Source: Adiantum capillus-veneris (Eukaryota; Streptophyta; Polypodiopsida; Polypodiales; Pteridaceae). Taken from it: a stretch of DNA of 64,000 nt. Positions 21,694 through 33,751 of the stretch are shown here, piece by piece. A model generated the notes under the pieces. That model worked only from the letters and a program-made list of their open reading frames with translations. It was not told where the DNA came from and did not search any database. Numbering within the stretch: the first letter of the stretch is position 1; the number at the start of each line of letters is the position of its first letter. The position numbers and the translations under genes are program-made. The DNA lies in contig CM043953.1 in assembly GCA_014529385.2 (NCBI GenBank), positions 113,399,549 through 113,463,548 of the forward strand, read 5' to 3'.

Positions 21694-22612
21694 TTGTGCA
21701 TAATATTTCCAACTCACTTTGTATAAGTGTTGGGCTCACTTGGAGTTCCAAAGTTGTATGTGCTAGTTAGAGGGCTCAATCTTAAACCCATAGTAGGAGG
21801 GATTGTGGTGAAAGCCTTTAAAAGGAAGCCTTTGTGCAAGGAGGCTTCATTCTTGAGTATCCACTCTTGAGGATCCACTTTTGAGAGCTCTCTCTCTCTT
21901 GAGTGTTCACTCTATGGCCTAATCTTGAGCTTAGTGTCCATGCTTAAGAGGCTAGGACTAATCCATTGTAATTAGAGTAAGCTCTTCTTGATTAATTTGA
22001 TTCCTATTTTCTCATTAGTCTACTTCTTCTCTACATTTCATTATGTCATGAAGTAGTATTACACTCTCATTATTCTAGATTTAAGAGAGGTATGTACTTC
22101 TTGGTATTAACCACTCCTATTTTTCTACAAGCATTTGATTTGTGATATTTAGCATCACTAATTAGGTTGATTAAGTTGGGTCTTAATCTTGTAATTAGTG
22201 TGTGTGCCCTGTTGTTTGCTTGTGTGTAGATAGGTTTTATGAAACTCTAGCACCATTCACCTCATGTGTGTAGCTATTGTTGAAGTGCCGTGATTGACAT
22301 GTGGTGATTGGAGAGGCCAACACCAATGTAATTAGTGTGTGCTTATCATTAGTGTGCTTAGGGTTTCTAATCTAAGGTAAGTCGGACTTCGGTGGACTTG
22401 ATGTGTGTAGGAGTTGATTGATTAGGGATTAAAGTATGATTAGAGTTAGTCTTGCCATGGCTAATCTCTACTTGCATTGGAGAGGTGATCTCTTGAATCA
22501 TCTATTTCTATTCATCCGATGCTCGTGCTTCCATGCCCTATCCGGGTTGCCAATCCACAGATTTGATAATTTTTTGTGGGTTGGGATCAAGTCGTTGCTA
22601 TGCCTCCCAACA
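21694..22612 (+). repeat. Element D 5' LTR, lacking its first 59 bp
   Basis: 919 bp, ends TCCCAACA before the primer site. Compared with 28206-28714 it has a shorter CT run (21888-21900). Confidence 0.75.
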
Positions 22613-22634
22613 TTTGGCGCCATTGTAGGGGATT
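22613..22634 (+). promoter_or_regulatory. Element D primer binding site
   Basis: TGGCGCC starts at 22615 and continues ATTGTAGGGGAT. It matches the complement of plant Asp-tRNA (TGGCGCCGTTGCCGGGGAT) with three or four mismatches. Element F has the same site nearly perfect. Confidence 0.7.
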
Positions 22635-24868
22635 GATAACCTAAGCTAGTGAGTTTAGGATTTGTAGAATAGAGTAATTTCACTACTAATTTCTCGGTTT
22701 TTGAGTGTGTGTAACTCAATTTTGGTGTGATTTGATGATGTTTGTGCAAGAAATTGATGCTAATGTTGAGTTATGAATACCCCAAACCCCCAATTCCACC
22801 CCCCAATTTCACTAATTTCATACTAACCCTTGCTCATTTCGTTTCATTTCCATGCATATTGTACTAATACCATGCTAATTTTGCTAACCTAATTGCTAAA
22901 ATTGAAGTGTAAAGTATGTTAAATCTCCTTGCAAGAGGTGGAATCATCACTCTAATCAAGTTAATTGTGCTAATTTATGCCTAATTTGATGATTTGAGTG
23001 TTTGATTTTTGGCCTACAAATGGTCAATTTTGGAGGCGATTTGATGGTGCACACACTTGTGTGTGCAATGATGCGTCTTCGCGTGGAGCAAAGGAATAGC
23101 TTGGAGTGTGATTAGAATGTAAGTGCACTCACTTGATCATGTCAATTCTTGATTGATTAATGTGGTTCAATGTTGCTAATTATTTGCTAAAATTAGGTGT
23201 GTAACACAATTGACCTACACTTTCACCTAATTTGATACAGTTGAAATGAAATTGATGGTCGAATTGTGGCTAATGAACTTGGTGTGCTTTATTCTCATGA
23301 AGAATTCATGTGTGTGCATAAAAGTCATTGTGTGTATAATGCACTAAAGAGTGAAAAAAAATGTCAAAAAATTCAAGTGTGTGCACCTAATTTTGAGTGT
23401 GTGCATGCATATAAAGTGATGGAATTGATGGTATATGACTATGCAATCATGTAATTGATGTGTATGTTAGGCTAATTCAATCATTGGATAAGCCTAATTA
23501 CCAAAAATTTGGGCAAAAATTGAGTGTGTGTGCCCATCCAAGACCACTTGATTTTCAATGATTGATGGTCAATTGGGGCACCTAAATGATTTTTGATTAT
23601 GAAATGTGCATAAAGAATGTGCACAATCATTAGGTGTAAGCCTAAATGCATTGCCAATTGAGCCAAATTTGAGCTCTTGTGCTTAATTTTTGAGTGTGTG
23701 CATTGCTTGATTGGGTCAAAATAGTGTTAATTTTTTTTAAAAAATTGAGCATGCATGCATTCAATTATGTTTGAAAGAGCTTGCAATTTGAGCATTGCAA
23801 TGAGAAATTGATGGATTTTGTGCATATAATTTCAGTCTAAATTTGGGTGTGTGTGCCTACTCAATGGTATTCGGTATTCAAATGGGGATGAATAAGTGGT
23901 AGCAATTACCAATTATGATGATTGAAAGCCTTAAAATATTGGCTTGTGTATGATTGATTGAATTAAATGATTCAATTGGTTCTCGATTGAAAATAATTTA
24001 TGTGATTACCATTGTGACCGGCGTGCCAATTTGTTGAAAATGCTAAAAACTTCAATAATTTGTGCATGTGCAAATGCCGTAATCAATTTATATGTAGCTA
24101 CGCAAACCTAAATGACAAGCCGATTGGGTTTGGATGATTTGAAAAATTGGAAATGAGCAATTGATTTTTATGATAATTGTTAAGCGGGTTCAAAATGACC
24201 AATGATGTGCAATGCAATAGATGCGTTTGCAATGTTGAATCGGTGGGTTTGACTAACCTTCTCCAAGGATTGTTACAAATTCAAAGCAATGATTGCGTGT
24301 ATGCACTATCAATTGCATTAAGAAAATTTAAATGCCAAGAAAGTGTGCTAAGTGGATTTTTTATCACAATTGGTGTCTAATTGAATCTGACATTTTTTAG
24401 AATGCATGTAGCAGTAATAAGCATGTCATCTGTTTTTTAAAAAAAAAAGAAAAGAAAAAAAAGAGGGGGTACACCATCATTGCATTATTTGAGGCTTCAT
24501 TTAATTCCTTTTCTCTTAAATGGCCTTAAGTGCCCTTGTCCATGGGAACATACTCTAAACAAGATTTTTTATAAGAAAAATAGAGATTAAAAAAAATGCT
24601 AACTCACACACCCCTGCTTCAATGCTGGTAGTATTTCGCTTTAGCTCGCAACACACACACACACACACACGAATCCGTTCTCTCTCTTTGTTACTGCCCA
24701 GTGGCCGAAATCAGCCCCATACATGCCTTCGTGTTACCTAGAGATCCGGAGATCGGAGTCTCGCTTGCAACAAATTCACTCACACACTCCCTACCTTGTC
24801 ATCAGCCGTTTTTGGCTCATCCACCTGCACATGTGCAATGCTGAGCCCGACCTGCATTGGCGCTCGCG

Positions 24869-24992
<124 letters not shown>

Positions 24993-25987
24993 AACACACA
25001 TGCTTCTCCAATGTTTAGGCTCTCGTCGCACTGTCCACTTGCAGGCCTTGTGCTGCTATCCTATGGCCATCCTTGCTGCAAGTTGAATAGAGGCATTACA
25101 TTCTCGTTCTCTATTGTTTCCTTGCTTGGAGGTGGCCCACTTGCCCGCCTTCTCGGCCTCGCAGTCATGCTGTCCACGCCTTTGGCCCACTTCACACACA
25201 CACACACACACTCACGAAAGGCAGTGCCGAGCGGCCTTATCGTCTTTTGAGGCTCGCACAACCACCTGCTACCGATCGATGGCCTTGGCTTGCCCCTCAA
25301 GCACCCTATCTCTTGCACACGCTGCCTCAGGCTGTCTCTTGCTCTATACATTGCTGATGATTCACGAAGGATAAAAGGATAAAAATGAAAAAAATTATAA
25401 ATCATTGACTTTTATTCCAAGGAATGGGGGATTCCAACACCTATCACCCCACTCCCTTCATGGGCACAGTTGACTATTACAATCACATGTTGATATTGAG
25501 GACTCACAAAATGGGGTCAAGAGCTCCATGCACTAGATGATCAGACAATTAGTGATCATTTGAGTGGAAGCCCTCTTTGCGGGGCCACATTATTTAGTTA
25601 TGTATGCTACATAATGCGTGGGGGCACGAGCTAATCATTTGGGTATATTTGATCAAGTGCATCTTTGGCTCTCCTTTCTTGCTTCCAATGTCAAAATATT
25701 GTACATGAGAGCATGAGAAGCAAATGCATTGATTGATTGTGCAATGGGTGAACAAATGTTTGTAGAGCTACATAAAAATTGCCGAGTTTGTGGGGGAATG
25801 TGATAGATTTTGGAGATTGGGTTGAATAAAAACTTCCTGCAAGCACTAATCAATAATCTTTTTTGAAGGAATGGTGGCCAATGATACAAAACAAGGTTTT
25901 GATGCCTCAAGGGAGCTTCAATTCACTTCATCTTATGCTCTCGTTTTCCCTTGCTATGCATGCCCTATGAGCGCTAGTTGGATGTGA

Positions 25988-26215
25988 TCATCGAGGGTGT
26001 GCATTGAAAGTTTGGGTTTGGCATTGATTGTGCATTTTAAGTGCTCGATTTGATTGCAAAATCATTATATAGCACTAAAATTTGAGCTTCTTGAATGACC
26101 AAGAGTGAGCATTAAACTTTTGGGGTTGTGATTGATTGTGCATTTTTTAGTGCTTACTTTGAATGACATAAGCTTTCGTGCGCTAACAATTGAGCTATTT
26201 TTTGAAGGGTTGTAG
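25988..26215 (+). repeat. Two degenerate copies of a ~115-bp tandem repeat in element D
   Basis: GTGTGCATTGAAAGTTTGGG near 25999 and GTGAGCATTAAACTTTTGGG near 26106 each lead into GATTGATTGTGCATTTT and AGTGCT and end in a TTGAGC segment. Confidence 0.65.
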
Positions 26216-26266
26216 CAGGAGTGTGCTTTCATTGATCCAAGAAGGGGTCATCATTGCAAAAAATTG

Positions 26267-26740
26267 CAAAATGTGGCTATTTAGAGCCATTCCAATTATT
26301 TGGATTAAAAGTCGTATGCATGCTAGCTCATAGCTTGGTTTAAAATGCAAATGTTTTCATTTTGAGCTAGTGTTTACCCAACTTTTTAAAGAGCTTTCAA
26401 GTACAAAATTTGGCTATTGAGAGCCATTCATTTTCATTTCATCAAGTTGCAGTCATCTCTAGCTCATAGCATGCTCTAAAATTGTAGAATTTCATGAGCT
26501 AGTTGTTAGCCAACTTGTTTGGAGCTTTTAGATTGTAAAATTTGGCTATCGAGAGCCACTTTATTTCATCAAAAGTTGCATTATTTTCAGCTCTTGACTT
26601 GTTTTAAATTCCATACTTCAAGTGAGCTAGAAACTAATCAACTTTGAATCATGCATGAGAGATGGTAAAAATTACAAAATTTGCTTATGTAGAAGCTCAT
26701 TTTATCTCTCATGGTTGTTATGTATGCATAAATTTGCTAT
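26267..26740 (+). repeat. Four degenerate copies of a ~135-bp tandem repeat in element D
   Basis: Unit starts CAAAATGTGGCTAT (26267), CAAAATTTGGCTATTG (26404), TAAAATTTGGCTATCG (26536) and CAAAATTTGCTTATG (26675): spacings 137, 132 and 139. Each unit continues AGAGCC..., a (T)CATCAAAAGT-type block and GAGCTAG...CAACTTT. Confidence 0.8.
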
Positions 26741-28132
26741 CAAAGAGCATCATGTGCATAACCAAAGGCACTTTTTTCTCTTAGGTTTTTTCCCTTTGGC
26801 AAATTTGGGTATGCAAGACCCTAGCTTAAGTTTTTCATTAATGTTTTTTGTGTGCTTTTGGATTTCAATAAAAGGCCTTTACAGCTTGCGTTTACACTTA
26901 GCTTCAAATCAGCTTCTTTTGCAAATAAAAAGATCAACAGACTTTTCTACAAAGGGGATGCTTGCTCAAGGATGCTCAAAAGAGCATGAATAGATGTAAT
27001 CCTTCCATGATTTTGCTCTTTTGTTTATCTCTTCATTCTCTTGCTTGGCTTAAGTGAAATTTTTCTTCTAAGCTATGGTTCTTTCATGTTCAAAAGACTA
27101 GGCATCCTAAAGTTTCAACACTTTGCTTTGTGAAAATTAACTCATCATTATGTGTGCTAATCATAGGTAATTGTCCTTGACCTTGGGTTAATGTAGGTTC
27201 ATTTCTCATTAGTCCTAGACTCTTAGTGATAGTCTTAATACTCCATTCATTTTTAACATGACCTAGGGCTATGATTAGGCTTTAGTCCTTTAGTCCATTT
27301 GCCATTAGCATCTCGTGTTGGAAGCAATAAAAAAAGTGCTAAAAATGAATCAATGAAGCAAAAAGGTATCAAGAAAAAATTACAAAAATGCTACTACACA
27401 TATGAAATGAAATTTTCTATGTTATGTTGTGTCTATGTGAGGCCTAGCGCCTTATTGGGTTGACACTTGGTAGGCGAGGGGAATCACCGTGGCTCGCTTG
27501 GTCAAGGCTCTAAACCGATGCCTTGGGCTGATAGGGGTTAGCTGTTGCCTTAGTAGGCTAGTAGGCTTTTTGAACACCTTCTTGAGGGTTCAAGGAGCCA
27601 AGAGTCGTACCTAGACTTACTGCCTTGGGGTGGTAGCCTTGTATTGTGTTTTCCTTTTTTCTATGAATGACAAAAACAGAACTTCCATGAGCTTCAAAAA
27701 GCTGTGCCAATGTACTAATCGATTAGGAGTTTTTTTATAGCCCATAGACATGATAGACTTGAACAATTTATTAAGACTGGTCACATAGTTTTTAAGCTAG
27801 TAAGTTTATGAACTTTCATTAGCCTAGGGTCATAATTGATTGCTTGTATTTCATGCATAAAGCTAAAATTTCAAGTGGTTTAATCTTCACAATAGTATAG
27901 GTGTCTTTTTTGCTTTATGTTGTCTAGTTTTTGACTATGATTCAACCATATTTTAGAAGCAAAAAAATTCACTTTGTGATTGTTCATTGTGCTTCATGTT
28001 CTATTCATTCTTGGTGGCCTTTGATGCTCATTACTTGTTCTTATGCTTTGCAGCTCAACATTTCTTCCATGGACTTGCTTTCTACCATGTCACCGTGTTT
28101 TGCTTCACCGACACACGAGGATGTGTGCCAAA

Positions 28133-28146
28133 TTAAAAGGGGGAAA
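28133..28146 (+). promoter_or_regulatory. Element D polypurine tract
   Basis: AAAAGGGGGAAA directly before the TGTTAGC start of the 3' LTR. Confidence 0.75.
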
Positions 28147-28383
28147 TGTTAGCATTGGTAACACATGCTACACTGGTTGTGCATCAAGTGGGAGATATGC
28201 TATGGTTGTGCATAATATTTCCAACTCACTTTGTATAAGTCTTGGGCTCACTTGGAGTTCCAAAGTTTTATGTGCTTGTTAGAGTGCTCAAGCTTAAACC
28301 CATAGTAGAAGGGATTGTGGTGAATGCCTTAAAAAGAAAGCATTTATGCAAGGAGGCTTCATTCTTGAGTATCCACTTTTGAG

Positions 28384-28431
<48 letters not shown>

Positions 28432-28714
28432 TTCACTCTATGGCCTAGCCTTGAGCTTAATGTCCATGCTTAAGAGGCTAGGACTAATCCATAGTAATTA
28501 GAGTAAGCTCTTCTTGATTAATCTAATTCCTATTTTCTCATTAGTCTACTTCTTCTCTACATTTCATTATGTCATGAAGTAGTATTATACTCTCATTATT
28601 CTAGATTTAAGAGAGGTATGTACTTTTTGCTATTAACCACTCCTATTCTTCTACAAGAATTTGATTTGTGATATTTAGCATCACTAATTAGGTTGATTGA
28701 GTTGGGTCTTAATC
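28147..28714 (+). repeat. Element D 3' LTR, lacking its last 424 bp
   Basis: Starts TGTTAGCATTGG. From 28206 it is parallel to the left LTR; similarity stops after GGGTCTTAATC at 28714. It contains an expanded (TC)n at about 28387-28429. Confidence 0.75.
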
Positions 28715-29897
28715 AAATTGATTGGTAACAAAATATTAAACAATTTGTTAGCAGTAAAACATTAAACTGTAATATAATCAAACACATAAGTGATTTTAAA
28801 GGTTAAAAATTAAACAAGTTAGGGGTCGCTAATTTAACGGTCAAGAGGCACTAGAGGTCAACTATTAATACCATGGACAAGCTTCTCAATTCTCTCTGGT
28901 AAATTAAGATGTTTAATCACGAGAGCAAAGTATTTCATGTCTGAGGGTTGACTAGAGGCTATACCTAGAAGACCTTGTAGTTAAGCTACGATAAAAGGAA
29001 TTGCTCATGAAATCATCACATGACTTATTCCCTTTCCTTTGACCCCCCAAATTTTTTTCACATTGATTCAATTTTGATGTGTGTGCTTATTTTGTATGCC
29101 TTGGGCTTTTTTCTTTTCAAGGAAAAGCTCCCACACTAGGAACATCTAGGGCTCCAATACCATAGGCAATGCATGTGAGTGAAGTACCAGATCAAGATGG
29201 GATTTCTCTTCCAACTTAAGATTTTACATTGTGGCACTTTTGATTTTTTGTTTGTTTATTTTCAGCATTTCAATTTTGTAACTTTGGGGGGTCATATGAC
29301 ACTGTTTCCCTCCCCAGGCTCATCACACTAGTAAGCTCCCTTTATAATACTTAAGCTAAAGATCAATAGGGACTAAGCCCACTAGAAAGCCCTAGTACAT
29401 TGCACACAATGCTACCTAAATTGGATTTAGAACCTAAATTAACCTTTGATTATTAGGAAGGCATTCCCCATTGTATTAAGAGAAGATCTCCAAAACCTAA
29501 CTTGGTCAAACTAGCTTAGTCAGACTGCTTGATTTTTAAACCTAGACAAGGGATTATGACAGAAAATTATATTGAATCTAAGAAAATGTGATGAATATTG
29601 TGCTACCAATCACATTTAAAGTAGATAAACATGGATGCAAAAAAAAAAGACAAGGGGCAATGCTAATGGACAAGAAACACATGTTAGTGTTGATGATAGC
29701 GCTTGATTCAAAGAGTGAATGAGAGAAAGATTCCATGAAGTTTAAAATCCTAACAATGGCAACGCGTTCATGTACACACTAGAAAACACAAGGAACACCT
29801 CTAGGAGACACATCAGTGGAAAGAGGCACCAACCTTTATGAACACAATCCAACAACATAAGGAGCCCTAACCTGATTAGTTACACCCCCCTAGAGAG
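28715..29897. other. stretch without recognised features
   Basis: Between the broken LTR of element D and the 141-codon frame. No gene, repeat partner or RNA gene seen. If element E's 3' LTR is long, part of this is its R/U5. Confidence 0.4.
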
Positions 29898-30323
29898 TCA
29901 AGAAAACAGGATATTGAATAGATGAGCAGGTAGCCCTAGGTCTAAACCCCTATCCTCCTCATCATTGAGAAAAACAAAGTCATAATCCATGAGACCATAC
30001 GTGCCATCCATGTAATCATGTAACTCTTCCTCATCATTAGAGGCACAAATTCTCACTAAGAACGTCACTAGACGTCTATAGCTATCTTGGTCAAGAGGGT
30101 AAGCTTGTGCAATCGAGGAGATTTCATCTACTAAGTATGGACCAATTGTGGTTAAGATATGTATCATCCATTCTAATTCATCGAAATTCCTCTCACATTC
30201 TAGCGTATCTACCAAATCCCATTCACAGGCCAGCATCGGATAGACTATGTGAAACACTTGTGAAAAGTAAAGAGGGCATCTCTCACCCAAGGTAGCAGTG
30301 GATGACTCTAGTATACTATCCAT
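29898..30323 (-). CDS. 141-residue open frame inside the presumed LTR of element E
   Basis: Starts MDSILESSTATLGERCPLYF and ends HLFNILFS; acidic (runs such as NDEEELHDYMD and NDEEDRGLDLG), with no membrane segment and no domain I recognise. It lies about 190 bases downstream, on the same strand, of a TATATATATAG box that follows the purine tract and TG start of element E's 3' LTR, so it would sit in the transcribed part of the LTR. It may be a chance frame in a decayed LTR, or an LTR-encoded protein. Function unknown. Confidence 0.35.
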   Translation of the reverse strand: MDSILESSTATLGERCPLYFSQVFHIVYPMLACEWDLVDTLECERNFDELEWMIHILTTIGPYLVDEISSIAQAYPLDQDSYRRLVTFLVRICASNDEEELHDYMDGTYGLMDYDFVFLNDEEDRGLDLGLPAHLFNILFS

Positions 30324-30508
30324 ATTTTTACAATAGATAGATGATGGTTAGAGTGAAAATAGTATAAGGGTCATGTTAAAAGGTCGTGTCCTTGTGCATA
30401 ATGTGTTTTTATGATTTTGGGTCATGTATTAGAACTTGTAGGTTTCCAGCTTTTTATTTGGTGACTCTTGCTCTTTTACTTTTTTAATTTGTTTTTCTTG
30501 AATGTAGG

Positions 30509-30520
30509 GCTATATATATA
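30509..30520 (-). promoter_or_regulatory. TATA box in element E LTR
   Basis: Minus strand reads GTATATATATATAGCCC, about 85 bases into the LTR. The initiation region would be just downstream. Promoter role inferred. Confidence 0.5.
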
Positions 30521-30602
30521 TACATTTCCTAAAATTGAAAGATTGAGAGGTCAGGGACGAGGGTAAAGAGAGAAGCAAGTGAATGATGGATGTCAGAAAA
30601 CA

Positions 30603-30618
30603 CTCCCCCCTTCCTTGG
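30603..30618 (-). promoter_or_regulatory. Polypurine tract and 3' LTR start of element E
   Basis: Minus strand reads CCAAGGAAGGGGGGAG followed by TGTTTTCTGACATCC: a purine tract immediately before a TG start, as expected at the 3' LTR of a minus-strand element. The other end of the LTR is not identified. Confidence 0.55.
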
Positions 30619-30929
30619 GTAGATCATACCTTTTGGAATGATGTCGTCACCTTTTGAAACCAATTATTCTAAGTTGTCATGGGTGAAGACTTTGACCATT
30701 AGTTGTTGACCGCCCTAGGCGTTTTATCTAGTTTCAAGGGTGGTAAGGTACTCTCCCATGATTTTATTTGCAACATTGTTGTAGGTGGTGAACTTACAAT
30801 GGGAGGTGCAAATTCTTTCTTGTTTGTATGGATATTTATAGTGGTAGGTGGAGGTTGTGTGGAAACTTCTATTTCCGTATATGAACTACATAAAGTAAGA
30901 AGTTTCATTTGTTTTTTCTATAAATGAGC

Positions 30930-31990
30930 TGAGCGAAACAAGTTGTTTTCGCTTGGGTACCCAAACTAACTCTAGATCAAGTGTATAGTGTTAGTGATCT
31001 TTCCCTTTCCATGATCTTCAATTGAATTTATAGTTACAGGCAAGATTTGACTCACATGGGTCAGGTGACAGGTAAGAACACAATTTACGTTTTGGCAGCC
31101 AGATTTGATCATTTTCTTTATAGTAGCCTTGGGCTTCCAATAGTTGTTTAGGAATCCAACACAACATTTTCTTACATTTCTGGGAGCGAGTGGGGCATCT
31201 CTTACAAGGCTCCTATTTTTTAGCATCAACAATGGTCACTAAAGAAGCTTTAGGGACCCACTTGTATGTTTTCTTTGTTATATTAGAATGGTTCTTGTGT
31301 GCCTCAAGCTTTGTTTCAACTACAAAAGTTGAAGCTCTAGAGAGTTGGGCTATAGGGACATATGGTTCAACCTCCTGGACATGCACTATTTTGGGTTTTA
31401 TCTCCTCATCAGAAGGTAATATCTCAGGTACTATGGCTTGAGTGGCAGGGCTAAGAGTTGGTTTCTCCCCCAATCAATAGTGCATTTGGTCGCTATCATC
31501 CACGTATGTCCTAGGTTTATATTATCTTCTATAGTTCCAGCAAGCATGACCAAAAAGTCTTGAGCTACAACCCCGTTGTCATAACTGATAGAAGTGTGTC
31601 ACATTCCAAAAACCGTATTTTTTACTTCTTGACACCCTTGACTTGGATAGTACTCTCAGATAGAGATGGATTTCCTAACTGACACCACACCCTATATGAA
31701 AACAGATTATATTTAGCACCCGTGTCCAATAAGGCATTATATAGCACTTTTCCATAGGTGTTATTTAACTCAATAGGGCTTTGTAGAGGTGTGTCAGAGT
31801 CCAACCAATCATCCTCTGTTTCAATGTGAAATGCATGTGTGACTCCAAGGTTGGCCTCTCATTGGTGCCTTATACGTTGTTGTCACTCCTTAGACTCAGC
31901 TTGAGATTGTATCTTTTTTAATTCTGCTTGTGCGTTGGCTGCCTTTTTTTTAATGGATGGCACGTAGCTCCTCTTGGCTTAAATGATCAT
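30930..31990 (-). pseudogene. Extra coding region downstream of integrase, with a protease-like motif
   Basis: Minus-strand reading with a few stops: an Ala/Lys/Gln-rich helical part (KAANAQAELKKIQSQAESKE near 31925), an acidic stretch (IETEDDWLDSDTPLQSP), then YGKVLYNALLDTGAKYNLFS (about 31750-31690), which looks like a retropepsin active site (hydrophobic-DTGA...), followed by WCQLGNPSLSESTIQVKG. Open pieces at 31213-31473 and 30972-31232 follow (KKTYKWVPKASLVT). It lies between integrase and the purine tract of element E, where gypsy elements normally have nothing coding. It could be an inserted gag-protease piece of another element. Confidence 0.45.
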
Positions 31991-32112
31991 AGTCTCTTTT
32001 AAATATGCTCCCATTGAGGAATCCAATGGTTCAACTCCATCAAGAGTTTCCACGCAAATGGTACCTTGTCGGGTGATTTTGCATACTCTATATGGTTCTT
32101 TTCCCGCATATT

Positions 32113-33447
32113 TCAACTTTTTCTTTTCGTTTTGTACTCCATACATAAGGACTTTATCACCAACATTGATTTCTTTGTTTTGTCAAACCATTTCTTTCTC
32201 CTATCTTTCTCCACAAGTGCATTTTGCACAACCAATTGCCTTTCTTTGTCTAACCTCTCAAGGATATATAAACACTCAACTAAAGGGTTACCATCCCAAC
32301 CTTCTTGTGAAGCTACCCGTAGACTAGGAATTACAAACTCCCATGGCATAATTGCTTCTTGGCCATATACCATTTTGAATGGTGTACAATTAATAGCCAC
32401 TTTATAAGAAGTACGATAAGCCCATAGAGTTGATGTCAGCTTCAATCTTAATCTGTGTGATGAGCGTCCACTATTTTGGTCAAGATAGAAATTAAGGTCT
32501 TGTTAGTGCTCTCAGCTTGGCCATTTTCTTGTGGGTAATATAGTGTAGACTTATGGTTAGCTATCATGAAGTTGGTAGTGAGTTTCTTTATCAATCCATT
32601 TCTAAAATGAGTACACTGTCACTCACAATCTCAAAGGGATGACCAATCATGTAATAATGTTCTCAAAGAGAAACTTGGTAGTTGACCTTGCATCAGCCTT
32701 GCATGTCACCCTGGCTTCCACCCACTTTGTCACATAGTCAGTGGCAACGATAATATATTGAGATTGAGTGTTACAAGCCGCCATACTAATTGGGCCTACA
32801 AAGATTAAACCCCATTTTTCAAATGTTTGAGTCACTTTAACAGGATGTAAGGGCATCTTATCCTTTTTTTGTGTGATCTTGTAATGTTGGCATTCATCAC
32901 ACCCTTTTGCAAAAAGTGATGCATCCTTGAATAAGGTAGTCCACTAATAGCCTAATTGCAACACCTTTCTAATAGTTAGTTCCCCCGAGAAATGTCCTTC
33001 GGCTATACCCATGTGGGCTTCTTGCAGTATGTATAAATACTCAACCTCACAAGCACAACGTCTAAGAATATCGTCCTTCCCTAGCTTGTAGAGAGTTCTT
33101 GCAGTTAGAGAATAAGGTTCACATTCTTTTAACAGTTTTTGAGCTATATCCTTATGAAGCTCCTTGGGTGGAAAACCGTTAACTAAAAAGTTCACAATCT
33201 TCTCACTCCATTTAGGCATGGTCTCGACTAGGAATAGGGAAGTATCGAGCAATTCATCATCAATTCCAGTAGGGGTTTCACCATTGGGTATGCAAGACAA
33301 ATGATCCACCATGACATGTATTTTATCGGGTCTCACTACAATAGTAATATCAAACTCAAGAAGAATTAACAACCATTGTGTAATTCTTCCTATGGAACAA
33401 GGTTTATTTACTAGATACAACAATGCTTGATGATCAACATAAAACAA
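32113..33447 (-). pseudogene. Element E integrase
   Basis: Starts in the RNase H tail (YVDHQALLYLVNKP). The zinc-binding part shows ILQEAHMGIAEGHFSG then CDECQHYKI (about 32900), i.e. HHCC. The core has WGLIFVGPI, where the first catalytic Asp is expected after GL but is Ile, and IIVATDYVTKWVEA; several stops follow at 32450-32646. The C-terminal part (32113-32445) has LWAYRTSYKVAINCTPFKMVYGQEA-type sequence and ILERLDKERQ. Inactive. Confidence 0.8.
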
Positions 33448-33703
33448 ACTTGTTGGAAAGAAGGTAGCAACGAAATTTTTTCACTGCGTAAATCATAGCT
33501 AAACCTTCCCACTCTGTAGCGAAAAAAAACTTGTTGGCAAGAAGGTAGTAGCGAAATTTCTTCACTGCGTAAATCATAGCTAAACCTTCCATCTTAGCAT
33601 CATTTAATTGCCAATTTGCAAATCTAATGGGGTAGTCCAATTTACGTTCTCCTGGTTGAGCTAGCACACACCCAATAGAAAAGTTTGATGCATCAATATG
33701 CAC
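33434..33703 (-). pseudogene. Element E RNase H with an 81-bp tandem duplication
   Basis: Begins MHIDASNFSIGCVLAQPGE (first catalytic Asp in DAS). The segment EGLAMIYAVKKFRYYLLANKF is present twice, 27 codons apart (DNA units start 33446 and 33527). The duplication keeps the frame but inserts into the RNase H fold. Confidence 0.8.
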
Positions 33704-33751
33704 ATGGAAAATTACATTTCAATCGGGCACTCGTCGAATAGAAGCAATGGT

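Noticed and set aside
26267..26740. Possible CRISPR-like regular repeats
   Set aside because: Units are contiguous degenerate tandem repeats with no unique spacers, in a plant transposon.
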